Positions 17,468 through 25,790 of a stretch of 64,000 bases of DNA are shown here, piece after piece; position 1 is the stretch's first letter, and every line of letters starts with the position of its first letter. The notes below the pieces were generated by a model, which saw nothing but the letters and a program-made list of their open reading frames with translations, was not told the DNA's origin and did not search any database. The position numbers were made by a program, and so were the translations under genes. The DNA comes from Leptospiraceae bacterium (GTDB lineage Bacteria > Spirochaetota > Leptospiria > Leptospirales > Leptonemataceae): NCBI GenBank assembly GCA_026418015.1, contig JAOACE010000008.1, positions 310,001 to 374,000 on the forward strand, read 5' to 3'.

Positions 17468-18235
17468 ATGAAAAACAACCTAAAACTTATTTTATTTATT
17501 TTTGTTCTAGCTTCGAATCATCTATTTTCGCAAGAGACTAAAAAATCGCTGATAGACGAAGAAATAAAAAAAAGAGATGCATCTGGTTCAAAAGCCTTAG
17601 TAGTTTTTAAAAAAGGAAATACATTTTTAGTTAGAGATAACAAAAAATCAGAAATTCAACCAAACACCATCATCCAAGAAAATGATGTGATCAAAACCGA
17701 AAATGACTCTTATGTAAACTTACAACTTTCGAATGGTGTTATAGTAAGGATTGGAGCTAATAGTCAGGTAACATTAAATCAAGTTTTAAGAAAAGAAAAT
17801 CGAGAAGAATACAATTTACAACTTTCGCAAGGAGAAGTTCTCTCTAAAGTAGAAAAAGATAAAAAAAAGCAAATCAAACTTGATATACAATCTCCCACAG
17901 CAATTGCATCTGTAAGAGGTACGGAATTTTTGGTAGAATCGAAATCAAATTCTACTACCATAGCTGTAAACGAAGGTAAAGTAGAAGTATCGAGTATTGA
18001 TGGAAGTCAAAAACAAACCATTGAAGCAGGTGAAAAAATCGTTGCAACATTCAACGAACAAAAGAAATCCATCATGGATACTTACGAAAAACAAAAATTC
18101 AAGATGATTCAAGAACTAGAAAAAACGAAAAAACAAAATTTCGAAAATGTATTAAAACAAATAGAACAAAACCAAAAGATGATAGAAGAACAAAAAAATA
18201 AAATCCAACTACCACCAAATCCATTTCAAAAATAA
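17468..18235 (+). CDS. Secreted FecR-domain protein
   Basis: A 255-residue protein with a signal peptide (residues 1-22, ending near LFSQ). It has a FecR domain from about 45 to 190: FKKGNTFLVRDNKKSEI, VIKTENDSYVNLQLSNG, TAIASVRGTEFLV and TTIAVNEGKVEVSS. The last 60 residues are a charged, Lys/Gln-rich coiled coil. In classical systems FecR is an anti-sigma sensor, but free secreted FecR-domain proteins like this are common in spirochaetes and have no known role. No sigma factor or TonB receptor is adjacent. The start is set by AAAGGAG eight bases upstream. A perfect hairpin lies eleven bases after its stop. Confidence 0.82.
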   Translation: MKNNLKLILFIFVLASNHLFSQETKKSLIDEEIKKRDASGSKALVVFKKGNTFLVRDNKKSEIQPNTIIQENDVIKTENDSYVNLQLSNGVIVRIGANSQVTLNQVLRKENREEYNLQLSQGEVLSKVEKDKKKQIKLDIQSPTAIASVRGTEFLVESKSNSTTIAVNEGKVEVSSIDGSQKQTIEAGEKIVATFNEQKKSIMDTYEKQKFKMIQELEKTKKQNFENVLKQIEQNQKMIEEQKNKIQLPPNPFQK

Positions 18236-18245
18236 CATTGACTTA

Positions 18246-18281
18246 ATATTGTCATAAGAAAAAACATTCTTATGACAATAT
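18246..18281 (+). promoter_or_regulatory. Perfect 15-bp hairpin enclosing the proA start codon
   Basis: Left arm 18246-18260 (ATATTGTCATAAGAA) and right arm 18267-18281 (TTCTTATGACAATAT) are exact reverse complements with a six-base loop. The proA ATG (18272-18274) lies within the right arm. No T-run follows, so it is not an ordinary fecR terminator. Folded in RNA it would hide the start codon; as DNA it could be an operator. Confidence 0.8.
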
Positions 18282-19582
18282 CCCTTACCAATGAATTACA
18301 AGAAATCATCGAACGTTCAAAGAAGTATATAAGTTATGCAGAAACCATAGCAAAAAATTCCAAAGAAGCATTTCAGATCATTCGACAAACTTCGAAAAAT
18401 CAACGAAATCAAGTATTAACGAACTTAATCGATTTAATGTCAAAAAAAGAAAATCAAGAATATCTAATAGAACAAAATCAAATTGATGTTGATAATGCAC
18501 AAAAAAACCAATTAGCCCCAGCTCTGATCGATCGCTTACGATTAAGCAATAAAAGAATCGAAGAGATGATCCAAGCTTTACAAGATATTGTCAACTTACC
18601 CGATCCAGTTGGAGAAATCATCAAAGGTTATACATTACCTAACGGAATTGAGCTAATTCAAAAACGCGTACCCCTAGGTTCTATTTTTACCGTATATGAA
18701 TCAAGACCTAATGTGACCATCGATGTGGGAGCTCTTTGTATCAAAAGTGGAAATTCAGTTATCTTACGCGGTGGCAAAGAAGCATTTTATTCCAACAAAG
18801 CTTTGTATGAATTCTTTAAGCAAGCATTAATTCAAGCAAATTTATCCGAAAAAATCATCCAATTCGTAGAAGAAACCGATCGTGCCTGTATGTTTGCTTT
18901 ACTCCAAATGGATCGATACATCGATTTGGTGGTTCCTCGCGGTGGAGAAGCTCTTATACAGTTTGTTAGTTCTAACACAAAAATTCCAGTAGTAAAACAC
19001 GATAAAGGTGTATGCAACCTCTATATTGATGAATCTGCTATTTTAGATAAAGCAATCACAATCAGTATTAATGCAAAATTACAAAGACCCTCTGTTTGTA
19101 ATGCAATAGAAAATTTACTGATCCACGAAAAATTCCCTTATGCGAAAGAATTATTAGAAGCATTGCATAATGCAGGTGCACAGTTATTAGGATGCGAAAA
19201 AACACGAAAAATTTTCCCTCAAGCAAAACCCATCGAAGATCCCGACATAGAATATAGTACAGAATATTTAGACAACCGTTTATCTGTTAAAATTGTTTCT
19301 AATTTAGACGAAGTAGTATCGTTTATCTATAAATATGGTAGTGGTCATTCCGAAGGTATAGTAGCAGAAAATTATTCTGTGATAGAAGAATTCCAAAAAA
19401 GAATCGACAGTGCTGGTATTTTTATTAACTGTTCGACAAGATTCCATGATGGTGGACAGATGGGTATGGGAGCAGAGATAGGTATTTCCACCCAAAGAAT
19501 GCATGTGCGAGGACCGATGGGATTAAAGGACCTAACAACTACTATGTATATTCTTAAAGGAAATGGTCAAATTCGTACATGA
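18272..19582 (+). CDS. proA: Gamma-glutamyl phosphate reductase
   Basis: Reduces gamma-glutamyl phosphate with NADPH to glutamate semialdehyde in proline synthesis. The 436-residue protein shows RVPLGSIFTVYESRPNVTIDVG, ILRGGKEAFYSN, VVPRGGEALIQFV, and the catalytic Cys in QRPSVCNAIENLL. The C-terminal segment MGAEIGISTQRMHVRGPMGL is the family signature. It is about 18 residues longer at the N-terminus than the E. coli protein, and no alternative in-frame ATG fits better. The ATG has no good Shine-Dalgarno and is enclosed in the hairpin at 18246-18281. The partner proB is not in the window. It overlaps nadD by four bases. Confidence 0.95.
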   Translation: MTISLTNELQEIIERSKKYISYAETIAKNSKEAFQIIRQTSKNQRNQVLTNLIDLMSKKENQEYLIEQNQIDVDNAQKNQLAPALIDRLRLSNKRIEEMIQALQDIVNLPDPVGEIIKGYTLPNGIELIQKRVPLGSIFTVYESRPNVTIDVGALCIKSGNSVILRGGKEAFYSNKALYEFFKQALIQANLSEKIIQFVEETDRACMFALLQMDRYIDLVVPRGGEALIQFVSSNTKIPVVKHDKGVCNLYIDESAILDKAITISINAKLQRPSVCNAIENLLIHEKFPYAKELLEALHNAGAQLLGCEKTRKIFPQAKPIEDPDIEYSTEYLDNRLSVKIVSNLDEVVSFIYKYGSGHSEGIVAENYSVIEEFQKRIDSAGIFINCSTRFHDGGQMGMGAEIGISTQRMHVRGPMGLKDLTTTMYILKGNGQIRT

Positions 19583-20205
19583 AAATTCCTCGACTTTTTT
19601 ATGGGGGATCTTTTAACCCGGTCCACAAAGGTCACTTAGCTACAATTGAATATGTTCTAAAAGAAAAGATTTGTTTAGAGATTTTCATAGTACCCAACTA
19701 TCAATCCCCTTTAAAAGATAAAACAGAATATGCATCCGAAAATGTTCGTTTCGAAATGCTTCAATATGCACTACGTTCTTATTTCGAAGATGATCTATTT
19801 TTTAAGATTCAACTTCTGGATGTAGAAATAAAAGAAAAAAACGTTAACTATACAGCAAATACCCTAAAAAAAATAGATAATTCTGTTAAGATGGGAATTC
19901 TCATTGGAGCAGATAGTTTAGAAACATTGCATCTCTGGCGAGAAATTGAGTGGATCTTAACCTACTATCCATTTTATGTTGTTCCAAGAGCAAATATTTC
20001 TTTGACGAAGACACAAAGTCAAATCCATCAACTTAAAGGTTTTTATCCTATGGCAGATTTTATTCTGTTAAATTTTATCCCTCCCAATTGTAGTGCTACG
20101 GAAATTCGAAAAAAAATAAAAGAAAATGCTCAATATCAAGAATTAAAAGATTGTCTTCTACCCGAAACCTATTCTTTAATCAAAAAATACAATCTTTATT
20201 ATTAA
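19579..20205 (+). CDS. nadD: Nicotinate-nucleotide adenylyltransferase
   Basis: Joins nicotinate mononucleotide and ATP to give deamido-NAD. The 208-residue protein has the nucleotidyl transferase signature LFYGGSFNPVHKGHLAT at residues 6-22, GADSLETLHLWREIEWIL in the middle, and the C-terminal CSATEIRKKIKE (the I-S-S-T-x-I-R motif). Length is normal for NadD. Its ATG overlaps the proA stop (ATGA), so translation is coupled; a proA-nadD neighbourhood is common in bacteria. Confidence 0.93.
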   Translation: MKIPRLFYGGSFNPVHKGHLATIEYVLKEKICLEIFIVPNYQSPLKDKTEYASENVRFEMLQYALRSYFEDDLFFKIQLLDVEIKEKNVNYTANTLKKIDNSVKMGILIGADSLETLHLWREIEWILTYYPFYVVPRANISLTKTQSQIHQLKGFYPMADFILLNFIPPNCSATEIRKKIKENAQYQELKDCLLPETYSLIKKYNLYY

Positions 20206-20218
20206 TTTATAAATAAAA

Positions 20219-21382
20219 TCAATTAGTTTTATTTAAAATCTTTTCTGCAATCATAAGGTTCGAAGTGCCCGGATAAAACTGATAACCAGTACCAAAGGGC
20301 AAAGGTTTTACATTTTCTTTTTTATCGTAAATTTTTTTTAAATCTGCCTGAAAGCGACTTGCAAATAATGGTATAGGTTTAGTATAAGTGCCATAAAACG
20401 TCAAATGCCAAATGGATCGATCAAAGGATTTTAATGGCATACCTGAATCATCTTGTATAACATAATGACTATTTGCAAGAATAAATTCGCGTATTTTCGA
20501 AAATGAATCTCTATACATCAAATACGAAGCTGCTTTTAAAAATGTTACAAAAGGAGATTTTTTTTGTAAAACTTCTAGAAAATATGGATGTTGATTTAAA
20601 TTTTCGTTAGAAATATCCACCTGATAATAAGTAATTGTTCTAATTTTTTCTGAATGATTTTTAAAATAAAAGCGAATTCCTTTAATACCCTTATCGGAAG
20701 AATTTTCTACAATGCCATCAGATAGTAACGTCACTGGTGTTACTCTGATAATTTGACTTTCATTATAAACCAAAAATGTAAGTATGATAGGAGCAACCCC
20801 ATCAAGTTTTTGGAAGAAATCCACCTTCATATCGTTGGTTCTAAAAAAAGAATAATTCAAGATACTTTTTAAACTATCGCGAATAAAATACAAATATCGA
20901 TTTAAGTCTTTTTCTTTATAGGTTGTGATATCTCTTAAATAGCCAGGTGGTTCCAAACCAAACAAAATATATTCTTTTGCACAAGGGAAAAGTATCTGTG
21001 CATTGAGCATATCTGGACCACTAAATGGATAAAAAAGTGTATGATCTTTATTACAAAAATGTGCTAACTCTACCTGAGTCCAATCACGCATTTTTTTTAG
21101 TCGAATATCTTCTGCTTGTTTCCATGCCTTTTGCATTTCGTTGTAATGATTGAAATATGCATTTGTTTTGACGATATTTTGGTATACTTCTAATGTAATT
21201 TTCTCTTGTGGTTTTACTAAACCAGCTAAAACCTTCCCTAAAAGATTTTTTTCTTCGTCTATTTTTTCTATGGTTTGGCTTTGATTGGTTGGTTGTTTAT
21301 ATTTTTCATCACAAGAAATATGATTAAAAGATATTATTAATATTATTGATAAATAAATATAAATATTTTTTCGTTTTGTCAT
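20219..21382 (-). CDS. Conserved lipoprotein of unknown function
   Basis: A 387-residue protein with an N-terminal hydrophobic stretch and a candidate lipobox ending FNHISC (Cys25). It is therefore a likely lipoprotein, with relaxed lipobox rules as in spirochaetes. The segments FYPFSGPDMLNAQILFPCAKEYILFGLEPPG and a following run rich in Arg/Lys look conserved; I recall similar proteins in leptospires but cannot name a function. No enzymatic motif is visible. It is convergent with nadD, separated by 13 bases, and divergent from the APC permease across a region with an inverted repeat. Confidence 0.6.
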   Translation of the reverse strand: MTKRKNIYIYLSIILIISFNHISCDEKYKQPTNQSQTIEKIDEEKNLLGKVLAGLVKPQEKITLEVYQNIVKTNAYFNHYNEMQKAWKQAEDIRLKKMRDWTQVELAHFCNKDHTLFYPFSGPDMLNAQILFPCAKEYILFGLEPPGYLRDITTYKEKDLNRYLYFIRDSLKSILNYSFFRTNDMKVDFFQKLDGVAPIILTFLVYNESQIIRVTPVTLLSDGIVENSSDKGIKGIRFYFKNHSEKIRTITYYQVDISNENLNQHPYFLEVLQKKSPFVTFLKAASYLMYRDSFSKIREFILANSHYVIQDDSGMPLKSFDRSIWHLTFYGTYTKPIPLFASRFQADLKKIYDKKENVKPLPFGTGYQFYPGTSNLMIAEKILNKTN

Positions 21383-21392
21383 AAAACTGGTA

Positions 21393-21417
21393 ACGTTTTA
21401 GTTTTTAGGTAAAACGT
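21393..21417. promoter_or_regulatory. Inverted repeat in the lipoprotein/permease divergent region
   Basis: Arms ACGTTTT (21393-21399) and AAAACGT (21411-21417) are separated by 11 bases. The dyad lies between the divergent starts at 21382 and 21486. It could be an operator serving either gene. Confidence 0.4.
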
Positions 21418-21439
21418 CAATAAAAAAATTGCCAGAAAA

Positions 21440-21469
21440 TTGAGCATTTTATTTGTGGTTTATTATAAT
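21440..21469 (+). promoter_or_regulatory. Candidate sigma-70 promoter for the APC permease
   Basis: A TTGAGC box at 21440-21445 and a perfect TATAAT at 21464-21469 are 18 bases apart. The ATG at 21486 has the Shine-Dalgarno AAAGAGGA a few bases before it. Placement and spacing are plausible; transcription is not shown. Confidence 0.5.
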
Positions 21470-21485
21470 TTTATAAAGAGGAATT

Positions 21486-22913
21486 ATGACTTCTAAACTA
21501 TTAGAAGAAAAAAAAACATCATCTTTAAAACGTCAATTAGGTCTATGGACTGCTATGTTTGTTGTTATGGCAAGTATGATTGGTTCGGGGATATTCGGAA
21601 ATACTGGAATCATTCAGGCTGCGGTTCAAAATTCTTATGTAGTGTTATTTCTTTGGATTCTTGGTGGAATAATTGCATTATCAGGAGCATTGTGTTATGC
21701 TGAGCTTTCTACGTTGATGCCTCATGCAGGTGGAGAATATGTATACTTAAAAAATATTTTTGGATTACTCCCATCTTTTTTGACGGGTTGGGTTTCTTTT
21801 ATTGTTGCATTTTCTGCCCCTGCTGCATCAGCTGGCTTACTTGCAGGGGATTATATTCACAAAGCCTTGCTCGTAATCGATCCAAAGAGCGAAATTACCT
21901 TATTCTTTGCAGATATTTTTGGGAAAAAAATTTTTGGTAGTTTTTTAATTCTTTTTTTTACGATTGTACACATAGTAGAAGTAAAAAAAGGAGGATATCT
22001 ACAGAACTTGTTAACAATCTTAAAAGTATCGTTTATTTTGTTATTTCTTTTTTTTGGGTTTTTTGTAATCTATCAAAACCCTCATTATGATTTTAATCAA
22101 AACCTAAAAAATGTTCCTGTGGAATGGAGTGGTATTGGTCTTGGTTTATTATTTGTGATGTTTGCATATAGTGGTTGGAATGGTGCATCTTATCTTGCAG
22201 AAGAGATACAAGAGCCAGAAAAAAACCTACCTCGCGCGTTGATTGGTGGTACTGTATTTGTAATGATACTATACTTTTTATTAAATCTGCTCTATTATTG
22301 GTCTACACCAGCACAGCAATTAGAAGGACAAGAAGCAATAGCTGCTATCACTGCATCAAACCTATTTGGAAGCAATATAACTACATTGTTTAACATAGGC
22401 TTTTTTATTATACTTTTATCGACAATTTCTGCAACAATTATGATTGGTCCACGTGTATATTATGCAATGGCAAGAGACAATCTATTCTTTAAAGCAGCAG
22501 GACATCTTCATCCAAAATTCAATACACCAGTAATGTCTTTTGTAATTCAAGGTATTTTAGCAATCATCTATATTTGGAGTGGTACTTACGAACAAATTCA
22601 AACCTATATGGGATTTGCTCTATCTATATTCCCCGTTATGTCAGTTTTAGGTTTGATTTATCTAAGAAAAAAACATCCCCAAATAAAAAGTCCCTATCAA
22701 ACGCCATTTTATCCCTTATTTCCAGTGATTTTTATTGTATTTTCTGTCATTACAATGATAGTAAGCTACATTGGAAGACCATTAGAATGCACCATAGCAA
22801 TATTAGCAGTTCTTTCCGGAATTCCTTTTTATGTTTTTTGGATCAAAGTAATCCATAAAAATCAAGATGTACGAGATATTCGTAAAAACATTTTGAATTA
22901 TCCGTTCAAATAA
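21486..22913 (+). CDS. APC-superfamily amino acid permease
   Basis: A 475-residue integral membrane protein with about twelve helices. The N-terminal VVMASMIGSGIFGNTGII carries the G-S-G-I-F substrate-binding motif of the APC family. GALCYAELSTLMPHAGGEYVYL and the TM6-like segment FAYSGWNGASYLAEEIQEPEKNLPRAL are also typical of LAT/CAT-type exchangers. The substrate cannot be fixed from sequence, though neutral amino acids are common for this group. It stands alone with its own promoter and a good Shine-Dalgarno. Confidence 0.88.
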   Translation: MTSKLLEEKKTSSLKRQLGLWTAMFVVMASMIGSGIFGNTGIIQAAVQNSYVVLFLWILGGIIALSGALCYAELSTLMPHAGGEYVYLKNIFGLLPSFLTGWVSFIVAFSAPAASAGLLAGDYIHKALLVIDPKSEITLFFADIFGKKIFGSFLILFFTIVHIVEVKKGGYLQNLLTILKVSFILLFLFFGFFVIYQNPHYDFNQNLKNVPVEWSGIGLGLLFVMFAYSGWNGASYLAEEIQEPEKNLPRALIGGTVFVMILYFLLNLLYYWSTPAQQLEGQEAIAAITASNLFGSNITTLFNIGFFIILLSTISATIMIGPRVYYAMARDNLFFKAAGHLHPKFNTPVMSFVIQGILAIIYIWSGTYEQIQTYMGFALSIFPVMSVLGLIYLRKKHPQIKSPYQTPFYPLFPVIFIVFSVITMIVSYIGRPLECTIAILAVLSGIPFYVFWIKVIHKNQDVRDIRKNILNYPFK

Positions 22914-22955
22914 AAATATGTTTGAAATTTTTTTATTCTGAGATATTATTTTGTT

Positions 22956-23465
22956 ATGGATGCGCTAAAAAGAATGGAAGTTGTAAAAGGTGATATAACT
23001 AAAATGGAAGTTGATGCAATAGTGAACGCAGCGAATAATTCTTTACTAGGTGGTGGCGGTGTTGATGGTGCAATTCATCGCGCAGCTGGTCCACAACTAT
23101 TAGAAGAATGTAGAACGTTAGGTGGTTGCAATACAGGCGATGCGAAAATCACCAAAGGATATCGACTTCCCGCAAAATATGTAATACATACAGTTGGGCC
23201 AATCTGGCATGGAGGACATCACAACGAAGCAGAATTATTAAAATCCTGCTATAAAAAATCATTAGAATTGGCAAGGCAATACAACATTAAAACAATTGCA
23301 TTTCCTTCTATAAGTACTGGAGCTTATGGATATCCCATCGAAAAAGCAGTACCCATCGCCATAGAAACAGTAAAAAAAGAACTCGAAAAATATAACTTAC
23401 CCGAAAAAGTATATTTTGTTTGCTTTACAGAAGATGTATATAATGAATATAAAAAATATATATAA
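22956..23465 (+). CDS. Macrodomain protein (O-acetyl-ADP-ribose deacetylase-like)
   Basis: A 169-residue single macrodomain. The motifs [37 protein letters not shown] and [13 protein letters not shown] are those of the MacroD/YmdB class, with the catalytic Asn and Asp of AANN and VDGAIH present. Known members remove the acetyl group from O-acetyl-ADP-ribose or hydrolyse ADP-ribose from proteins or nucleic acids. It is 42 bases after the APC permease and may be co-transcribed, but no shared role is evident. No ADP-ribosyltransferase gene is adjacent. Confidence 0.93.
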   Translation: MDALKRMEVVKGDITKMEVDAIVNAANNSLLGGGGVDGAIHRAAGPQLLEECRTLGGCNTGDAKITKGYRLPAKYVIHTVGPIWHGGHHNEAELLKSCYKKSLELARQYNIKTIAFPSISTGAYGYPIEKAVPIAIETVKKELEKYNLPEKVYFVCFTEDVYNEYKKYI

Positions 23466-23577
23466 ATGAAATTATAACTTTTTTAAAAAATATCTCTTCG
23501 GTATCAAGAATAACATAAGAACAATATTTGCAAAAATAAAAATAACTATAAATTTTTTTTATAAATATATTATAATT

Positions 23578-24096
23578 TCAAGAATATTGATCTACAAAAA
23601 TAGCAATAATTCTTCTTGATTCATAAAAACCTTGCTTTTTATAAAAATAATTATTTATCCAATGAGCTATTAGTTGCGTTTCTGAATTTCTTGTATCATC
23701 ATGTAATAAATCAGGCAAAGGAATCCATGGAATTATGTCGTATCCGAGAGATTGCATTTCCCAGTCCAACATAATTCTTATCAGTGCGCTTATAGAATAG
23801 CCTACAAAATGTCGCATCTCGAATAATTTACTCCACAATACGGGATTCATAGATATTGTCTTTTTTTTGTATCGTTTTGTTTGTGGCTGATAGTTTGCAG
23901 TTTCTGTTTTTTTTCTCGGTGTGATTCTTATATGGTATAGATAATTCAGATATTTATTCAAAAGATAATAAATTGCAAGAGAATAATCACCTTCGTAATT
24001 TGTTTGAGCTATCTGTTTAAGAAATCCAAGATGCTGCATTTCAAGGTTAATACAAACAGGATAAAATTTTAGTGTAATATATCTATCTTGTATCAT
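23578..24096 (-). CDS. DUF1564-like (possible CopG/RHH-type) protein, copy 2
   Basis: A 172-residue paralogue very similar to copy 3 at 60063-60584 and more distantly to copy 1 at 12212. Shared segments are MIQDxYxTxKxYPVC at the start, AIYYLLNKYLNYLY, ETANYQPQTKRY, NPVLWSKLFEMRHFVGYSIS, MLDWEMQSLGYDIIPW, and NNYFYKKQGFY near the end. The start is put at the MIQD codon because copy 3 begins there, although the frame is open for 12 more codons upstream. The predicted strand-helix-helix core would suit a ribbon-helix-helix DNA-binding protein. Role unknown. Confidence 0.7.
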   Translation of the reverse strand: MIQDRYITLKFYPVCINLEMQHLGFLKQIAQTNYEGDYSLAIYYLLNKYLNYLYHIRITPRKKTETANYQPQTKRYKKKTISMNPVLWSKLFEMRHFVGYSISALIRIMLDWEMQSLGYDIIPWIPLPDLLHDDTRNSETQLIAHWINNYFYKKQGFYESRRIIAIFVDQYS

Positions 24097-24139
24097 ATAA
24101 TATAAAATCTCATTTTGACAAAATATTATCATAAAAAAA
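24097..24139 (-). promoter_or_regulatory. Leader of DUF1564-like copy 2, conserved with copy 3
   Basis: Read on the minus strand: a T-tract, ATGATA exactly 36 bases before the start, the palindrome TTTTGTCAAAA, AGAT, then the start region. The same arrangement with equal spacing stands before copy 3. TATGAT just after the T-tract could be a -10 box. Confidence 0.55.
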
Positions 24140-24274
24140 TTTAAGGTTTTGAAATTCTTCGATGGATAGTTTAATTTAATAAATAAAAATAAATTAACTC
24201 TAAGCTATATTTACCCCAAGTTTTATTAAACAAAAAAAACTATATTTTAAAGCAAATCTTAAAAATTTGGTTCT

Positions 24275-24940
24275 ATGCAAAAACAAATTGTTGGATATTC
24301 GGTAAAAAATCAACCTATAGAGGTTTATTATAACCAAAATCCTAATGCGAAATTTTCTATTCTATTTCTTGGAGGAGTACATGGCAATGAATCCGAAGGT
24401 TTTATTTTTTTAGAACGTTTTCTTAAAGAAATTGATCAAAAAAACATAAAAATACCCTCAGAAATCTCTTTGTGGATTTGTCCGCGTATCAACCCCGATG
24501 GATGCAGTGTATTAAGAAGAACCAATGCTCATAACGTAGACTTAAACAGAAATCTACCAACAAAAGATTGGACTTCTGATTTTACCGAACCCAAATATTA
24601 TCCTGGTCCCTATCCTTCGAGTGAACCAGAAACCATTGCTACATTAGTTCTAATCCATAACATAAAACCTAAATTCATCATTTCTTTTCATTCTTACGAA
24701 AACCCCATGATCAATTACAACGGTAATTGCTTAGAATTAGCTGAAGAAATGGCTAAATACAATCACCTTGAACCCAAAGGCGATATAGGTTATCCTACAC
24801 CAGGCAGTTTAGGAACTTATGCTGGTTTCGAAAACAACATTCCCACAATCACTCTCGAAATTTTAAGAGGACAAGCACCAGACGAAGTTTGGAAACAACA
24901 TCTCGATGCAATACTAAAATCCTTGGAATTTTATTTATAA
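24275..24940 (+). CDS. M14-family zinc carboxypeptidase (MpaA/murein-peptide amidase-like)
   Basis: A 221-residue cytosolic peptidase. The zinc-binding LGGVHGNESEG, the CPRINPDG and NAHNVDLNRN segments, FIISFHSYENPMI and a C-terminal TLEILRG (with the catalytic Glu) are as in the M14 murein-peptide amidase group. Such enzymes cleave the gamma-D-Glu-diaminopimelate bond when cell-wall peptides are recycled. It lies 19 bases before dapD, a diaminopimelate biosynthesis gene, which supports a link to DAP metabolism. No signal peptide is visible. No strong Shine-Dalgarno precedes the ATG. Confidence 0.8.
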   Translation: MQKQIVGYSVKNQPIEVYYNQNPNAKFSILFLGGVHGNESEGFIFLERFLKEIDQKNIKIPSEISLWICPRINPDGCSVLRRTNAHNVDLNRNLPTKDWTSDFTEPKYYPGPYPSSEPETIATLVLIHNIKPKFIISFHSYENPMINYNGNCLELAEEMAKYNHLEPKGDIGYPTPGSLGTYAGFENNIPTITLEILRGQAPDEVWKQHLDAILKSLEFYL

Positions 24941-24959
24941 ATCTAAAAGGAGTTATTTT

Positions 24960-25790
24960 ATGAATCAACATACAGAAAACTTAAAAAATCTGATCGAAAA
25001 AGCATATGACAATAATCAGCTATTAAGTGTTAAAGAATATACCAATGCTATTCAAGAAACCATGGAATTACTCAACAATGGACTTGTAAGAGTAGCAGAA
25101 CCTATCTCGCCTGGAAACTGGAAAGTAAATGAATGGGTAAAAAAAGCAATCTTACTCTATTTTCGAATCACAAACTTACAAATCATCTCTGCGGGGGATC
25201 TAGTTTTTTACGATAAAATTCCTTTAAGAACTGATCATTCTCAAAGAGGGATTCGCGTTGTTCCACATGCATTAATACGTTATGGTGCCTTTGTAGAAAA
25301 AGGTGCTGTATTGATGCCAAGCTATGTAAACATTGGTGCTTATGTTGCAACAGGTACAATGGTAGATACTTGGGCTACGGTTGGTTCTTGTGCACAAATC
25401 GGAAAAAACGTCCATCTAAGTGGTGGTGTAGGTATTGGTGGTGTATTAGAACCGCCTCAAGCAAGCCCAGTCATTATAGAAGATAATGCTTTTATTGGTT
25501 CGCGTGCAATTATTGTAGAAGGTGTAATCGTAGAAGAAAGAGCGGTAATTGGTGCAGGAGTGATTTTAACAGCATCCACTCCTATTATCGATGTAACACA
25601 AGAAAAAGAAGTCGTCTATAAAGGAAGAGTACCTGCAAATTCTGTGGTTATATCAGGAACAAGAATCAAAAAATTTCCCGCAGGTGAATATGGAACTCCT
25701 TGTGCCCTCATAATCGGAAAAAGAAAAGCATCAACAGACGAAAAAACCTCGTTAAACGATGCATTAAGAGTATTCGAAGTACCGGTATAA
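24960..25790 (+). CDS. dapD: 2,3,4,5-tetrahydropyridine-2,6-dicarboxylate N-succinyltransferase
   Basis: Succinylates tetrahydrodipicolinate in the succinylase branch of lysine and diaminopimelate synthesis. The 276-residue length is standard. The left-handed beta-helix of hexapeptide repeats runs from about residue 105, with VRVVPHALIRYGAFVEKGAVLMPSYVNIG-type repeats, GTMVDTWATVGSCAQIG, and HLSGGVGIGGVLEPPQASPVIIED. The final ASTDEKTSLNDALR is also typical. The start is set by AAAAGGAG. It overlaps the ATG of the next gene by one base. Confidence 0.96.
   Translation: MNQHTENLKNLIEKAYDNNQLLSVKEYTNAIQETMELLNNGLVRVAEPISPGNWKVNEWVKKAILLYFRITNLQIISAGDLVFYDKIPLRTDHSQRGIRVVPHALIRYGAFVEKGAVLMPSYVNIGAYVATGTMVDTWATVGSCAQIGKNVHLSGGVGIGGVLEPPQASPVIIEDNAFIGSRAIIVEGVIVEERAVIGAGVILTASTPIIDVTQEKEVVYKGRVPANSVVISGTRIKKFPAGEYGTPCALIIGKRKASTDEKTSLNDALRVFEVPV

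Noticed and set aside
22175-22858. Alternative frames inside the APC permease.
   Set aside because: No start signals, and composition is that of out-of-frame translation.
23467-23580. An 11-bp inverted repeat TGAAATTATAA...TTATAATTTCA spanning the gap between the macrodomain and DUF1564-like genes.
   Set aside because: Arms are over 90 bases apart and purely AT-rich; likely coincidence.
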